The notes beneath the pieces were generated by a model. The model was given only the letters and a program-made list of their open reading frames with translations, searched no databases and was not told where the DNA came from. DNA of 64,000 nt from JAVBSX01 sp051660685 (GTDB taxonomy: Bacteria > Planctomycetota > Planctomycetia > Pirellulales > Thermoguttaceae): the NCBI GenBank assembly GCA_051660685.1, contig JBOFQB010000085.1, positions 24,250 to 88,249 of the forward strand, given 5' to 3'. The position numbers and the translations under genes were made by a program. Below are positions 35,949 to 45,393 of this stretch, piece by piece. Each line of letters opens with the position of its first letter. The stretch's first letter is position 1.

Positions 35949-38386
35949 TGCGAAGAGGTCGGGGTTCGGATTGGCGTAATCATGAAGCCGAGTCGTTGCG
36001 TGTCCATTTGTAATCGGAGATGATTCTGGTCGACCGCTCGAATCAGGACGAAATAATGACCGGGAGAGAGAGAATTGGGCAGTTCGATTGGGATTGTCCA
36101 AGAAATGTCTTTTCGGCGACTGCGTGAAACCTCTTCACAGAGCATATTGTCCGATTTGCTGACCGTTGCGCCGTTTCCGTCAAGAATTTCATAACTGAAC
36201 GACATTTTCGTATTGTAACCGATTGCTGCATTTCCGCCGACTGCGACATTTTCCAGCTCAAGATAGATGAGCGGATAATCATCCGGTTGAAACTCTCCTT
36301 TCATAGGGGAGTAACCGCCAAAACCGCGCCAATCATTTTTGATGAACTGTAAATTCCTCATTCTGAGCGGGCAGAAATGTTGTAACTGTTCTTGCGCTTC
36401 TTGAAAATGCGGTTGCGCCATAATACAGCGAGTGCTGACATCCGGCGTTGTCCGTTCATCCAACAAGGTCGCCAAACCAAATAATTCGTTGGAATAGAAA
36501 CCCTGGAAATGTTCGTCCAGACCAGAAATCGGTTGTTGCGATTCCCGTTGATCCCCAAGAGTGAGCGTTAACAGTCGTAATCGCAATTCATCCTGAATGA
36601 CCGAATCCCGATTTGTTGAAAGATTGATCCGGGTTTTTAACGAATCAATTGTCTGTCGTAAAGACCTTTCCCAATCTTCTGCCGATTGCAGTTCATTCGG
36701 GGTTTGCACAAAAGCGTTACTTTGATAAGCAACTTGTCGTGTCGGATTTTCTGATTCCCCGATTCTCTGTTGATTGTCTTGACCCTCTTTTTTCTGTGAA
36801 CCCGAATCCATTTCACTTTTTGAGGTTCCTGTTGATTCCAGATCATCCAACAAAGGAGCAAAATGTCCTTGAGGAACAAACATTGTATCTTTTGGCAGTT
36901 CGGCTAAACGATCTGTTTTCTGCGAAACGGGTGATTCGCTAACCGTTGAAATAGGCAAATCCTTTTCATTCCGAACAACTTCACGCAGTTTGGCAAGTCG
37001 GGTCTGTTCCTTTTTTGGCGTAAGAGGCGTTAGAGTTGGGACAGGAGCCGGTTCACGGACTTGTTCTGAGTCCAAAGAAGCCGATTCCAAACCGTCTTTG
37101 TTCCGTCTCTCAATCGACCGGGAATCAGCGACTCTTTGTCCTGCTTGTTCCGATTCACCTGCTTGCCTGTTTTGTCCCGACTGCCCAACTTGTCTGGATT
37201 GTTTTGTTGGTCCAGTCAGCTCCTGTTGTTCTGATTTGTTCAACGTGTTTGCTCGCTCAACAGACAACGCTTGACGCTTGTTTTCCGCGGACGGTTGATT
37301 GTCTGTTGAAACGAGTGAACGGTCAACACGGTCAACCGCTTTTCCGGGAACATCTTCAGCAACAGTTCCAACAACATGATGAGCAGCCTTTTCGCCTAAA
37401 AGTTCAAATCGGGTTCGTTGCACAAGAAAGGAATAACCCGGAATTTTTGAATCAACCGTCTTGAGTTCCTCAAGAATCGGTCCTGCAACTCCCCAATGAA
37501 CATTTTCCGCTTCTTTCAAGTCGTTAATCAGGGCAACCAAATCAGGATGTAAGTTGGTCGAAAACGTTGCCGATTTGTTGTTGAGGTCTGATTTGTGAGT
37601 CGTTGGTTGGACAACCAATTGATTGGGTTGAGGTGATTGAAGTTGAGATGCTTGAAACGGTTGACTTGCAGAATTCCGGCTTGTCTGTTCCGTTGCAAGA
37701 GCGACTTGGGATTGCTGATGAGACAACAAGGAGGAAGAAGGGGGAATTGGCGAGTTTGATTGGACAGTTGGAACGACGTAACCAGATTGTGAAGGAATAC
37801 GGTATTGAAGAGGTTGATTGGGAATTCCAAGAGGATAGGGTTTTGACCGATTAGCGAAAATTTGACTGGGGGTGAAATCAGGGGGCGCAATCGGGTTAGG
37901 ATGACTGAGAGAGTTGGGAGAAATGCCGGGATCAACGGGTTGAGCCGAAGAGGGCGAATTGGCAATCACGTCATCTTCATCTTTGCGAAAAAAATCAACG
38001 ACGGGGGTCAGAATTCCTTTTTTCTTTTGGGAAGTCGGGGTATTTTGGGCCCGAAATTGATATTCAGTTTTTTGAGAATGAGAGGTGAACTGAGACGAGG
38101 TAACGGATTGACAACCGACTGTTGAACCAAGCAACGTCAAGACGGAGAAGAGCAGAACAAATTCTGTCCAGTCAAACAGGCGTGCTGTTTTTGCATGAAC
38201 CGCGAACGAATTTATTAAGGCTCCCTGAAAAACGTCGTCAATGAGGCGATCATGCTCTTGACCAACCCGAATCGGCGCAATCGACCAATCCTCCTCTGAT
38301 TCCAACGTGTCCAAATAACGGTCAGAATACTCGGATTCCTGTTCGCAAAGGTTGTTACTTCGAGATAATTGGGTCAATTTATCCAT
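35945..38386 (-). CDS. Large lipoprotein-like protein of unknown function
   Basis: 813 aa. A charged N-terminus (about 1-70) precedes a hydrophobic helix ending LLGSTVGCQSV near residue 93, which looks like a lipobox although it stands far from the start; a shorter initiation cannot be placed. The next ~500 residues are Gln/Ser/Pro/Thr-rich and low complexity. The last ~250 residues look folded and end in a beta-rich stretch (SFSYEILDGNGATVSKSD, SLSPGHYFVLIRAVDQNHLRLQ) like an Ig-type domain. No family is recognised. Its stop overlaps the start of the adenosine-deaminase-like gene. Confidence 0.6.
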   Translation of the reverse strand: MDKLTQLSRSNNLCEQESEYSDRYLDTLESEEDWSIAPIRVGQEHDRLIDDVFQGALINSFAVHAKTARLFDWTEFVLLFSVLTLLGSTVGCQSVTSSQFTSHSQKTEYQFRAQNTPTSQKKKGILTPVVDFFRKDEDDVIANSPSSAQPVDPGISPNSLSHPNPIAPPDFTPSQIFANRSKPYPLGIPNQPLQYRIPSQSGYVVPTVQSNSPIPPSSSLLSHQQSQVALATEQTSRNSASQPFQASQLQSPQPNQLVVQPTTHKSDLNNKSATFSTNLHPDLVALINDLKEAENVHWGVAGPILEELKTVDSKIPGYSFLVQRTRFELLGEKAAHHVVGTVAEDVPGKAVDRVDRSLVSTDNQPSAENKRQALSVERANTLNKSEQQELTGPTKQSRQVGQSGQNRQAGESEQAGQRVADSRSIERRNKDGLESASLDSEQVREPAPVPTLTPLTPKKEQTRLAKLREVVRNEKDLPISTVSESPVSQKTDRLAELPKDTMFVPQGHFAPLLDDLESTGTSKSEMDSGSQKKEGQDNQQRIGESENPTRQVAYQSNAFVQTPNELQSAEDWERSLRQTIDSLKTRINLSTNRDSVIQDELRLRLLTLTLGDQRESQQPISGLDEHFQGFYSNELFGLATLLDERTTPDVSTRCIMAQPHFQEAQEQLQHFCPLRMRNLQFIKNDWRGFGGYSPMKGEFQPDDYPLIYLELENVAVGGNAAIGYNTKMSFSYEILDGNGATVSKSDNMLCEEVSRSRRKDISWTIPIELPNSLSPGHYFVLIRAVDQNHLRLQMDTQRLGFMITPIRTPTSSQ

Positions 38387-38766
38387 ATCCGGTCAACTGA
38401 TCCTCTGTCAATCAGTCCAACAAAAAAGGGGGAAACGTCAACATGTAGTGAGGACTGTACTCATTCTGGAAATTCAAGGCAAGAGAAAATAGGTAAAATG
38501 CGACCGATTTCCTTTTACGACAGGTTAAATCGCGTGAAAAATTTGTTAGAATGAACGCCCGTCCGAGAAACAACCGAAGTCCTCATTTTTATTTTCAATG
38601 ACACCAGCGGTTAAAACCGCCGTCTATTTTGTGCCGCACCTTTGGTGCTGAGAATAGGATTCCCATTGTCATTTCGCGTGAACGGTTACGAAATGTTGCG
38701 TCAAAATCATGCAATGTGTATACAAATTATTGAAATGCGCTAAACCCCTTTTCAGAAAGGTTAACC
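38387..38766. other. Intergenic region with a family C repeat
   Basis: About 380 bp between the divergent 813-aa gene and the alpha-galactosidase. The repeat occupies 38600-38742. I see no gene. AAGG before ATG 38767 is the only clear signal at the galactosidase start. Confidence 0.5.
38600..38742. repeat. Intergenic repeat, family C, copy 1
   Basis: Shared words with 53131-53221: CAGCGGTTAAAACC, TGTCTATTTTGT (GTCTATTTTGT here), GCACCTTTGGTGCT and CGTGAACGGTTACG. A second half (ATGCAATGTGTATAC, then ATTATTGAAATGCG) recurs at 51564-51609. So the element is modular. Confidence 0.8.
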
Positions 38767-41244
38767 ATGATTCGTTCTCTCTTCACTTTTGTTGTGCTTT
38801 TGTTCGGTTTAACAACAATTTATGCGGCCCAACCAACTCCAGCTGAAATGTATGAAGCCGAATGTTGGACCCGGGCCAAGTTGGAAGGAATTCAGGTCGT
38901 TCCTTTGGAAAACGGGACCTTTGTGAACGTGATTGAGAATTATGACCCGGTTTATGCGAACGCACGACAAGGAAAACCGCTGAAAATAGGGGATCAACAG
39001 TTCACAAACGGTCTGTACTGTCATGCAAACAGCCGATTGCAGGTCGTTCTTGCCGAACCGGCCCAAACATTTGAAGCGGTTGTCGGGGTCGATTCCAACG
39101 AACAGACTTCCAATGGTCGCGGAAGTGTCCAGTTCGCGGTCAAAAGGGGCAACCAAATCGTCTGGAAGTCCGAATTGTTGCGAGAAGGAATGTCCCCGGT
39201 TCCTGTTCAAATCGATCTCAAAGGGACCCAATCGTTTGAATTGTTCATTGACGACGGGGGGGACGGGATTTCTTGCGATCAGGCCGATTGGGCAAATGCC
39301 CGGGTTGTTCTGCAATCCGGCAAAACGGTCGAGTTGGGACAACTCCCCCTTTGTGCCGAAAACGTCGAGCCGTATAACGTGGAACCGTTTTTTTCATTTG
39401 ATTACAACGGGGAATCGTCGAAACAGTTTCTGAAAGATTGGACATTTGCCCGATCATCTAAACGGTTGGACGATCAACGAACGGAGTACACGATTTCGTA
39501 CACGGACCCGAAAACCGGTTTGCAGGTTTCCGTTCGCGCGGTCGTCTATTCGGACTTTCCCGTTGTTGAATGGACGCTTGACTTTACCAATACCGGGTCA
39601 AACGACACGCCGATCATCAGCAACATTAAGGCGATTGACACATTTTTTCAGCGATCCGGTTCCAAAGAGTTCCAACTCAACGGGAACAAGGGGGATGATT
39701 GTACAGCCGATTCCTTTGAGCCGTTTTCCGAACAGTTAGGTCGAACGAAAACAAAGCATATTGCGAATACGGGGGGGCGACCGACCCAAAAGGCGTTTCC
39801 GTATTTCAATCTTGAATGTGGGGAAGGGGGCGGAATCAACTTTATTCTCAGTTGGGCCGGACAATGGTCTGCCGATTTTATTCGTAATGGGTCAAGTGGA
39901 ATCACACTTCAAGCTGGTCAGGAGTTGACACATTTCAAATTGTATCCCGGAGAAAGTGTCAGACAGCCCTTGATTGTCTTGCAATTCTGGAAAGGTGATC
40001 GACTTCATGCACAAAATGTCTGGAGAAGCTGGATGATTGCGCATAACATTCCGCGAGATGCAAAGGGGCAACTCCCTCCTTTGCCGATGTACGAAGCGTG
40101 TAGTTCACATTGGTACAATGAAATGATTGAGGCGGACTCAGAAAGTCAAAAGTTTTTCATTGCCGAATACTTACGACAGGGTTTGAAATTGGATTTTTGG
40201 TGGATGGATGCCGGTTGGTATCCCAATCAACATGGTTGGCCGCATACAGGAACTTGGGAGATTGACCAGAATCGTTTTCCGGGCGGATTCCGACCGATTT
40301 CCGATTTTGGTCGGGAACGCGGGGTTGAAACCATTGTCTGGTTTGAACCGGAAAGGGTGACGGCGGAGACGTTTTTGGCGGATGAACACCCTGATTGGGT
40401 TTTAGGGGGTTCCAAAGGAGGTCTGTTGAATCTCGGCAATCCGGACGCCTTAAATTGGTTAATCAATCATGTCGATCAGTTGATAACGAAGGAGGGGATT
40501 GACCTGTATCGGCAGGATTTTAACATGGACCCGCTTGATTTTTGGCGGAAGAATGACACGTCAGATCGGCAGGGAATTTCGGAGATACGGCATATTGAGG
40601 GTTATTTGAAGTATTGGGACACGTTGCAGGAGCGACATCCGGGGATGTTGATTGATTCGTGTGCGAGCGGGGGACGGCGGAATGATTTGGAGACCTTACG
40701 TCGGGCGGTCCCGCTTTTGCGTAGTGATTACATCATGGAACCGGTTGGGAATCAGGCCCATTTTTATGCTCTTGCCAATTGGTTTCCTTTTTTCGGAACC
40801 GGGACCTCGAAAACCTCTTCTTACGAAATTCGCAGTGTACTCGGTCCCTCGTTCAATTCCTGTTGGGACATGCGAAATCCGAATCTCGATTATGACTTGT
40901 TCAAAAAGCTGATTGATGAATGGAAGGAATACGGCCCGTTGTATTTTGGCGATTATTACCCGATCACGCCGTACTCTCTTGATAATACAGCTTGGATTGG
41001 TTGGCAGTTTCATAACCCGAAAACCGAAAAGGGTCTGATTCAGGTTTATCGTCGGGGCGAAAGTCCTTATGAAACGGCGAGATTTCCGTTAGGGGGTCTT
41101 TCCGAGGACGTTATTTACACGTTAAGGAATCTTGACAATCCGCAAGCAACGGTTTCGATGTCGGGCAAAGAGTTAATGAGCCGGGGATTTTCGATAACGA
41201 TTGACGAAAAGCCGGGAACCGGTTTTTACATTTACGAAAAGTAG
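38767..41244 (+). CDS. Alpha-galactosidase, GH36, with NPCBM domain
   Basis: 825 aa with an 18-20-residue signal peptide. Residues about 25-165 form an NPCBM-type beta domain (QFTNGLYCHANSRLQV, GVDSNEQTSNGRGSVQFAV). Residues about 200-400 are the GH36 N-terminal beta sandwich and 430-740 the barrel: LDFWWMDAGWYP, VWFEPERVT, then YRQDFN with Asp584 as nucleophile and CASGGRRND with Asp640 as acid/base. Enzymes of this type release terminal alpha-galactose from raffinose-type sugars or galactomannan. It stands alone; no transporter or regulator is adjacent. The four sugar-kinase-type genes in the window could follow such catabolism, but are unlinked. Confidence 0.93.
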   Translation: MIRSLFTFVVLLFGLTTIYAAQPTPAEMYEAECWTRAKLEGIQVVPLENGTFVNVIENYDPVYANARQGKPLKIGDQQFTNGLYCHANSRLQVVLAEPAQTFEAVVGVDSNEQTSNGRGSVQFAVKRGNQIVWKSELLREGMSPVPVQIDLKGTQSFELFIDDGGDGISCDQADWANARVVLQSGKTVELGQLPLCAENVEPYNVEPFFSFDYNGESSKQFLKDWTFARSSKRLDDQRTEYTISYTDPKTGLQVSVRAVVYSDFPVVEWTLDFTNTGSNDTPIISNIKAIDTFFQRSGSKEFQLNGNKGDDCTADSFEPFSEQLGRTKTKHIANTGGRPTQKAFPYFNLECGEGGGINFILSWAGQWSADFIRNGSSGITLQAGQELTHFKLYPGESVRQPLIVLQFWKGDRLHAQNVWRSWMIAHNIPRDAKGQLPPLPMYEACSSHWYNEMIEADSESQKFFIAEYLRQGLKLDFWWMDAGWYPNQHGWPHTGTWEIDQNRFPGGFRPISDFGRERGVETIVWFEPERVTAETFLADEHPDWVLGGSKGGLLNLGNPDALNWLINHVDQLITKEGIDLYRQDFNMDPLDFWRKNDTSDRQGISEIRHIEGYLKYWDTLQERHPGMLIDSCASGGRRNDLETLRRAVPLLRSDYIMEPVGNQAHFYALANWFPFFGTGTSKTSSYEIRSVLGPSFNSCWDMRNPNLDYDLFKKLIDEWKEYGPLYFGDYYPITPYSLDNTAWIGWQFHNPKTEKGLIQVYRRGESPYETARFPLGGLSEDVIYTLRNLDNPQATVSMSGKELMSRGFSITIDEKPGTGFYIYEK

Positions 41245-41542
41245 CAATCGTTGAGCGCATTTCAATCATTGTCGGAGCGACCTCATGTTTAGCCGAGGAA
41301 CAACGTTCCGCGCGTTCTGAACTTTCAATACGCGCGGAACGTTGTTCCTCGGCTAAACATTTCCAACACAGGGTTGTTGCAATTCACCTCCTTATCGTGT
41401 ACAATGCCCCGTGTTTTCGTCCGGTTCTTCCGTTGAGAATTGTCAACGATCCCCCCTTGATTCGGGTCGGCTTGAAATTTCCAAATAGAATACACGCCGC
41501 ATTGCCCCTTTTCCCCTCACCTTCAAACAGAAAGTCGCTCGC
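41245..41542. other. Intergenic region with a composite palindrome
   Basis: 298 bp between the alpha-galactosidase and the next gene. It contains the long hairpin described separately (41285-41360). The remainder shows no gene; the stretch 41400-41480 has runs of C and T typical of spacers here. Confidence 0.5.
41285..41360. repeat. Composite palindrome, family A, perfect 31-bp arms
   Basis: The left arm begins ATGTTTAGCCGAGGAACA and the right arm is its exact reverse complement, with a 14-nt loop. The same composite, including the flank GCGACCTCATGTTTAGCC, occurs at 51353-51434. It lies 40 bp after the alpha-galactosidase stop and could stop transcription in both directions despite lacking a T-run. 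Confidence 0.9.
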
Positions 41543-43741
41543 ATGTCCTTAGACGCCTATTCCTACTGTCCCGGCGGTCGGGGGAAAAAAATCCGTTTCT
41601 GCTGTCCCGATATGGTCAAAGAACTCCAGCAAATCGAAAATTTGATGGAAGATCATCAACCGTCCGCTTGTATCTCCTTCATTGAACAGTTGGAACAGAA
41701 AAAACCGGGTTGCGCCTGTCTCTCCGTCGCTAAATTGACCATGCTCCGTCAGGATGAACGTTGGGCCGAATCACTTGAAGTTGCTAAATCATTTTATCAA
41801 CGGGAACCGGAAAATCCGCTCGCCGCTTCTGAACTTGCTATTTCCTACGCTCTTCTGAATCAGACGGAAGAAGCAATGTCAACGGTTATTGACGGAATTG
41901 AACGTTGGGAGGAAACGTCCATTCATTCGGCTCATCTGACCGCTTTACAGGTTTTGGGGGAGAAAGCCGTTGAAGATCAGGATGCCTTTCTTGCTCTTGG
42001 AATTGCCCGCCAATTGCAGCAATTCGAGCAAACGGCTCAGCAGGGCACAACGCTTTTTGCTCGGGCAACACAAATTCCTTCAACCTGTATCGCGCGGAGT
42101 ATAACCTTTGACTTTGATTGCCCGGACTCTTTCCCCCTCCCCGAACGCGAATCCTTCTTGAGAGCAGCCAATTACTTCGTCTCAGCCCGTTGGAAAAAAT
42201 CGCTCGCCATTCTCGAATCCCTTCTGCCCCATGTCGAATCTTGGCCCAAACTTTGGTTGAACATCAGTATTCTTCGCTATTATCTCGGTCACGCTGATGA
42301 TGCGGCAAATGCCCTCTCACAATATGCGGCTTTTCCGAGTATTCCCGTTGATGATGCCGTTGACGCCGAACTGCTCCGACTTTCGCTCAATGCGAATCCG
42401 TTGGGGGACCAGATTGACATTTATCGTTGGATTTGTGACATTCAGGACTGTGATCGGGTTCGTGAGGTTCTCCTGTCCGATTCCCGGTTCCGTTCAATCC
42501 CCTTTGATCCGCGTCCCGTTGCAGGTGAAGATTCTCCCCCGCCCATGTTGATTTTTGCCGTTCAGGATAAACCGGAACCGACGATAGAACAGTTGACCCG
42601 CGAAAATGCCAGTTATTCGCTCTGTTCCGCCATGTTATTTGGAAAACAGACAGATCGGGACGCGCGAATTGAGTTGGTGCTGCTCAAAAGCACCGATAAA
42701 GATCAGGTTGCGGCCCTGTTGACGGAACTGATTGGCCCGCAAATTCTACGTTGGGGAGAACCTCAGGTTCTCAATTCCGGTTCCGCAACGGAACTGCAAC
42801 TGCAACGGTCGGCGTCGATCAAAAATCCTGAAACGGACGCTGAATCGCAAGCTCTGACGGAAAAGCTGCAATCGTTCATGCTCGAAGATTTGCAAGATTT
42901 TTACGTCAACTACCCTTATGGTTTTCTGGGCGGAAAAACTCCAACCGAATCCGTCAAAGAACCGGTCCTGAAAAACCGTGTTCTTGCCGGAATTGAATTG
43001 CTTGAATCTTGGTTGCCGTATGACCTGTATCGCCCCTTTGGTGATTCGTTGCGAAAGAGACTGGGACTTCCGGCCCGGGAGATGGTCTCGATTCCGGCGG
43101 AATTCAAACGAGGTGCAACCAAGAAGGACTTGGCGGAAACGGACACCTTGAAAGAGGAGCATTTTGTTGACATGATTCCGACTTGGAGATGGGATCGGAT
43201 TGATTGGTTGGCAATTCAGACCGGGGAACTGATTTTTGCATTCCAACTCGCCTTGTACCTGAATGATCGCCGTCTCATCACGCTTCTTTCTCGACCGTTG
43301 CTTGAGCGACCGGTTGCTGAAGTTGATTTCCGGTTCCGACAACAGGCGTATCAGGTTTTGATTCAGCAGGCATTTGCTTCAATGGAGCTTGAACAGGTCA
43401 ATAAACTGCTTGAACAGGCGCGTGAGGAGCAGAAAACGCAAACGGATTCGGACAGTTGGTTGAACTTGGTCGAACTTAACGCCGCTTTAGCGCAAGGCGA
43501 TGTTGTCCGATTCCAAGACCTTGCGACTCATTTAATGACCGAACACCGTTCGGAACCGGACACGATGCAGACCTTGTTCCACATGTTCCGACAGTTGGGG
43601 CTAATTAACCAAGATGGTTCCCTTGCGATCCGCAACCCCCAATCCGGTCCTTCCTCGATGTCCCCCGCTCCCCCTGTTTCCCCGATTGTCTCTGGTGAAA
43701 CCTCTTCCGCCCCAACTTCCAAACTTTGGGTCCCGGATTGA
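41543..43741 (+). CDS. TPR protein with a degenerate SEC-C-like N-terminus
   Basis: 732 aa. The first 21 residues read YSYCPGGRGKKIRFCC after the start, which is the SEC-C zinc knuckle (CPCGSGKKxxxCC) with the second Cys replaced by Gly; Cys9, Cys20 and Cys21 remain. Helical repeats of TPR type follow (about 35-140 and 200-260). The centre (about 330-540) is of unknown fold and the C-terminus helical with a Pro/Ser tail. Similar large proteins occur in planctomycetes, as I recall, with unknown function. The plain knuckle suggests an ancestral zinc site that may no longer bind. Confidence 0.65.
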   Translation: MSLDAYSYCPGGRGKKIRFCCPDMVKELQQIENLMEDHQPSACISFIEQLEQKKPGCACLSVAKLTMLRQDERWAESLEVAKSFYQREPENPLAASELAISYALLNQTEEAMSTVIDGIERWEETSIHSAHLTALQVLGEKAVEDQDAFLALGIARQLQQFEQTAQQGTTLFARATQIPSTCIARSITFDFDCPDSFPLPERESFLRAANYFVSARWKKSLAILESLLPHVESWPKLWLNISILRYYLGHADDAANALSQYAAFPSIPVDDAVDAELLRLSLNANPLGDQIDIYRWICDIQDCDRVREVLLSDSRFRSIPFDPRPVAGEDSPPPMLIFAVQDKPEPTIEQLTRENASYSLCSAMLFGKQTDRDARIELVLLKSTDKDQVAALLTELIGPQILRWGEPQVLNSGSATELQLQRSASIKNPETDAESQALTEKLQSFMLEDLQDFYVNYPYGFLGGKTPTESVKEPVLKNRVLAGIELLESWLPYDLYRPFGDSLRKRLGLPAREMVSIPAEFKRGATKKDLAETDTLKEEHFVDMIPTWRWDRIDWLAIQTGELIFAFQLALYLNDRRLITLLSRPLLERPVAEVDFRFRQQAYQVLIQQAFASMELEQVNKLLEQAREEQKTQTDSDSWLNLVELNAALAQGDVVRFQDLATHLMTEHRSEPDTMQTLFHMFRQLGLINQDGSLAIRNPQSGPSSMSPAPPVSPIVSGETSSAPTSKLWVPD

Positions 43742-43764
43742 TTTTCGCCGATTGATTTTTCCCC

Positions 43765-43818
43765 GTTTAGCCGCGATACAACGTATCGCGCGTATTTAGC
43801 CCGGCGCAAGCCGGACGG
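43765..43818. repeat. Palindromic repeats, families A and A2
   Basis: GTTTAGCCGCGATACAACG and on to TATCGCGCGT (43765-43793), then TTTAGCCCGGCGCAAGCC and GGACGG (43795-43818). It follows the preceding stop by about 24 bp. Confidence 0.85.
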
Positions 43819-43831
43819 AAACACACATTTT

Positions 43832-43862
43832 CGTGAGGTTTTCGTGTATTTCGTGGTCCAAA
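43832..43862. repeat. Family D half-repeat
   Basis: GTGAGGTTTTCGTGTATT and TCGTGGTCC is the reverse complement of the right arm of the repeat at 34840-34901, without its partner arm. Confidence 0.6.
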
Positions 43863-43970
43863 AATAAAAACTCCTTTTCATCACAAAACCTGTTTGCGAA
43901 CTGCCTGATTCGCCCCTTGTTCCCCTGTCCCTCCTCCCACTTCCCCTTCCTCTCCCTTTCCCCGCATCCT

Positions 43971-45173
43971 ATGAAAAAAATTGGTGATTGGTTCAGCAGT
44001 CGCGTTTTCCGTATGGTCCACGAAAACAACCTCGTTTATAACACCTGTTGGGAAGACCCGCGTTTGGACAAGGTTGCCCTTGAATTGACCCCGGAAGACA
44101 ACCTGCTCGTCATTACTTCTGCCGGTTGCAACGCTCTTTCGTATGCGTTGACCGGTTTGAAACATGTTTATACGGTTGATGTCAACCCGCGACAAAATGC
44201 GGTGTTGGAACTGAAAATTGCCGGGATCAAGAATCTTGATTACCCGACGTTTTTCAAAATGTTCGGCGAAGGGGTTTTGCCGGAAATCGAAGAAGTCTAT
44301 TCCAAACAACTGCGACCTTCTTTGCCGGAATATGCCCAAAAGATTTGGGACAAGCGGATCATCCGGTATTTTGGGGGACGGAAACGTCGTTCGTTCTATT
44401 TTTGTGGAACATCGGGGATGTTTGCCCGGGTTATGCGACGCTACATTAACCATATAGGCCGGTTTCGCAACGAGGTGAATGAGATTCTGGCGTGTAAAAC
44501 GATTGAGGAACAGCGGGACATTTGGTTCAACAAAATCCGTAAAAAACTCTGGTCCCCCTTCGTTAAGATGCTCGTCAATCGGGACGCTTCACTTTCGATG
44601 CTTGGTGTCCCGCGAGCGCAACGAATGCAGATTGACAAACAGTATGAAGGTGGTATCATTAAGTTTGTCCAAGATGCGTTAGATTCAGTGTTTGGAACCT
44701 TGCCGATTGCGGACAATTATTTTTGGCGGGTCTACGCGACGGGCTGTTATACACCGACCTGTTGCCCGGAGTATTTGGAGGAGGAAAACTTCCAGAAACT
44801 TAAAGGGGGTTTGGTTGACCGGATTTCGGTTGCGACGGACACGGTTGAGGGATTTTTGCGCAAAAATGATGTCCAGATTTCCCGATTTGTCCTTTTAGAC
44901 CACATGGATTGGTTGTCCGATCAGTTATATGATGCGTTAGTTTCGGAATGGGACATTATTTTGGACCGTGCAGCACCGCAGACGCGGATACTTTGGCGCA
45001 GTGGGGGTTTGCGGACGGACTACATTGACACAGTTCCGGTCGAGAAGGGTGGAGAGAAGCGGTCATTGTCGGAGTATTTGACGTACAATCGTGAGTTAGC
45101 GAGTGAGCTTCACAAGCAGGATCGGGTCCACACTTATGGTAGTTTTTACATAGCGGACTTAAAGCGACCGTAA
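43971..45173 (+). CDS. btaA: BtaA-like DUF3419 aminocarboxypropyl transferase
   Basis: 400 aa from ATG 43971 (MKKIGDWFSSRVFRMVHE); a longer frame to 43833 runs through repeat DNA. VYNTCWEDPRLDKVALEL, LVITSAGCNALSYALTG and VYTVDVNPRQNAVLELKIAGI are the SAM-binding signatures of BtaA. BtaA transfers the 3-amino-3-carboxypropyl group of S-adenosylmethionine to diacylglycerol, the first step of DGTS betaine-lipid synthesis. BtaB, which trimethylates the product, is not beside it. Family assignment is firm; the lipid product in this organism is inferred. Confidence 0.85.
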   Translation: MKKIGDWFSSRVFRMVHENNLVYNTCWEDPRLDKVALELTPEDNLLVITSAGCNALSYALTGLKHVYTVDVNPRQNAVLELKIAGIKNLDYPTFFKMFGEGVLPEIEEVYSKQLRPSLPEYAQKIWDKRIIRYFGGRKRRSFYFCGTSGMFARVMRRYINHIGRFRNEVNEILACKTIEEQRDIWFNKIRKKLWSPFVKMLVNRDASLSMLGVPRAQRMQIDKQYEGGIIKFVQDALDSVFGTLPIADNYFWRVYATGCYTPTCCPEYLEEENFQKLKGGLVDRISVATDTVEGFLRKNDVQISRFVLLDHMDWLSDQLYDALVSEWDIILDRAAPQTRILWRSGGLRTDYIDTVPVEKGGEKRSLSEYLTYNRELASELHKQDRVHTYGSFYIADLKRP

Positions 45174-45204
45174 GTTTCTCGTTCCGTTCCCCGTTTTGCT
45201 CCCC

Positions 45205-45236
45205 GTTTAGCCGCGATACACCGTATCGCGTGTACA
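45205..45236. repeat. Palindromic repeat, family A
   Basis: GTTTAGCCGCGATACACCG and on to TATCGCGTGTACA. One base differs in the loop from the usual AAC. It lies between btaA and the tRNA gene. Confidence 0.8.
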
Positions 45237-45272
45237 CAGAGTGGTTTCTGTTGGATTATCATATAAAAAAAG

Positions 45273-45346
45273 GTTCTCGTAGCTCAATAGGATAGAGCGT
45301 CGGCCTCCGAAGCCGAAGGTTGTGGGTTCGATTCCCGCCGAGAACA
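45273..45346 (+). tRNA. tRNA-Arg (anticodon CCG)
   Basis: 74 nt. Acceptor GTTCTCG pairs with CGAGAAC (7 bp), the D stem is GCTC/GAGC, the anticodon stem TCGGC/GCCGA and the T arm GTGGG-TTCGATT-CCCGC. The loop CTCCGAA places CCG at 45307-45309, reading CGG (Arg). The discriminator is A; the CCA end is not encoded. Confidence 0.97.
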
Positions 45347-45393
45347 CTTTCTAGGCGGTTTAACCAAGACAAGAACACACAGAAGAGGTCAAT

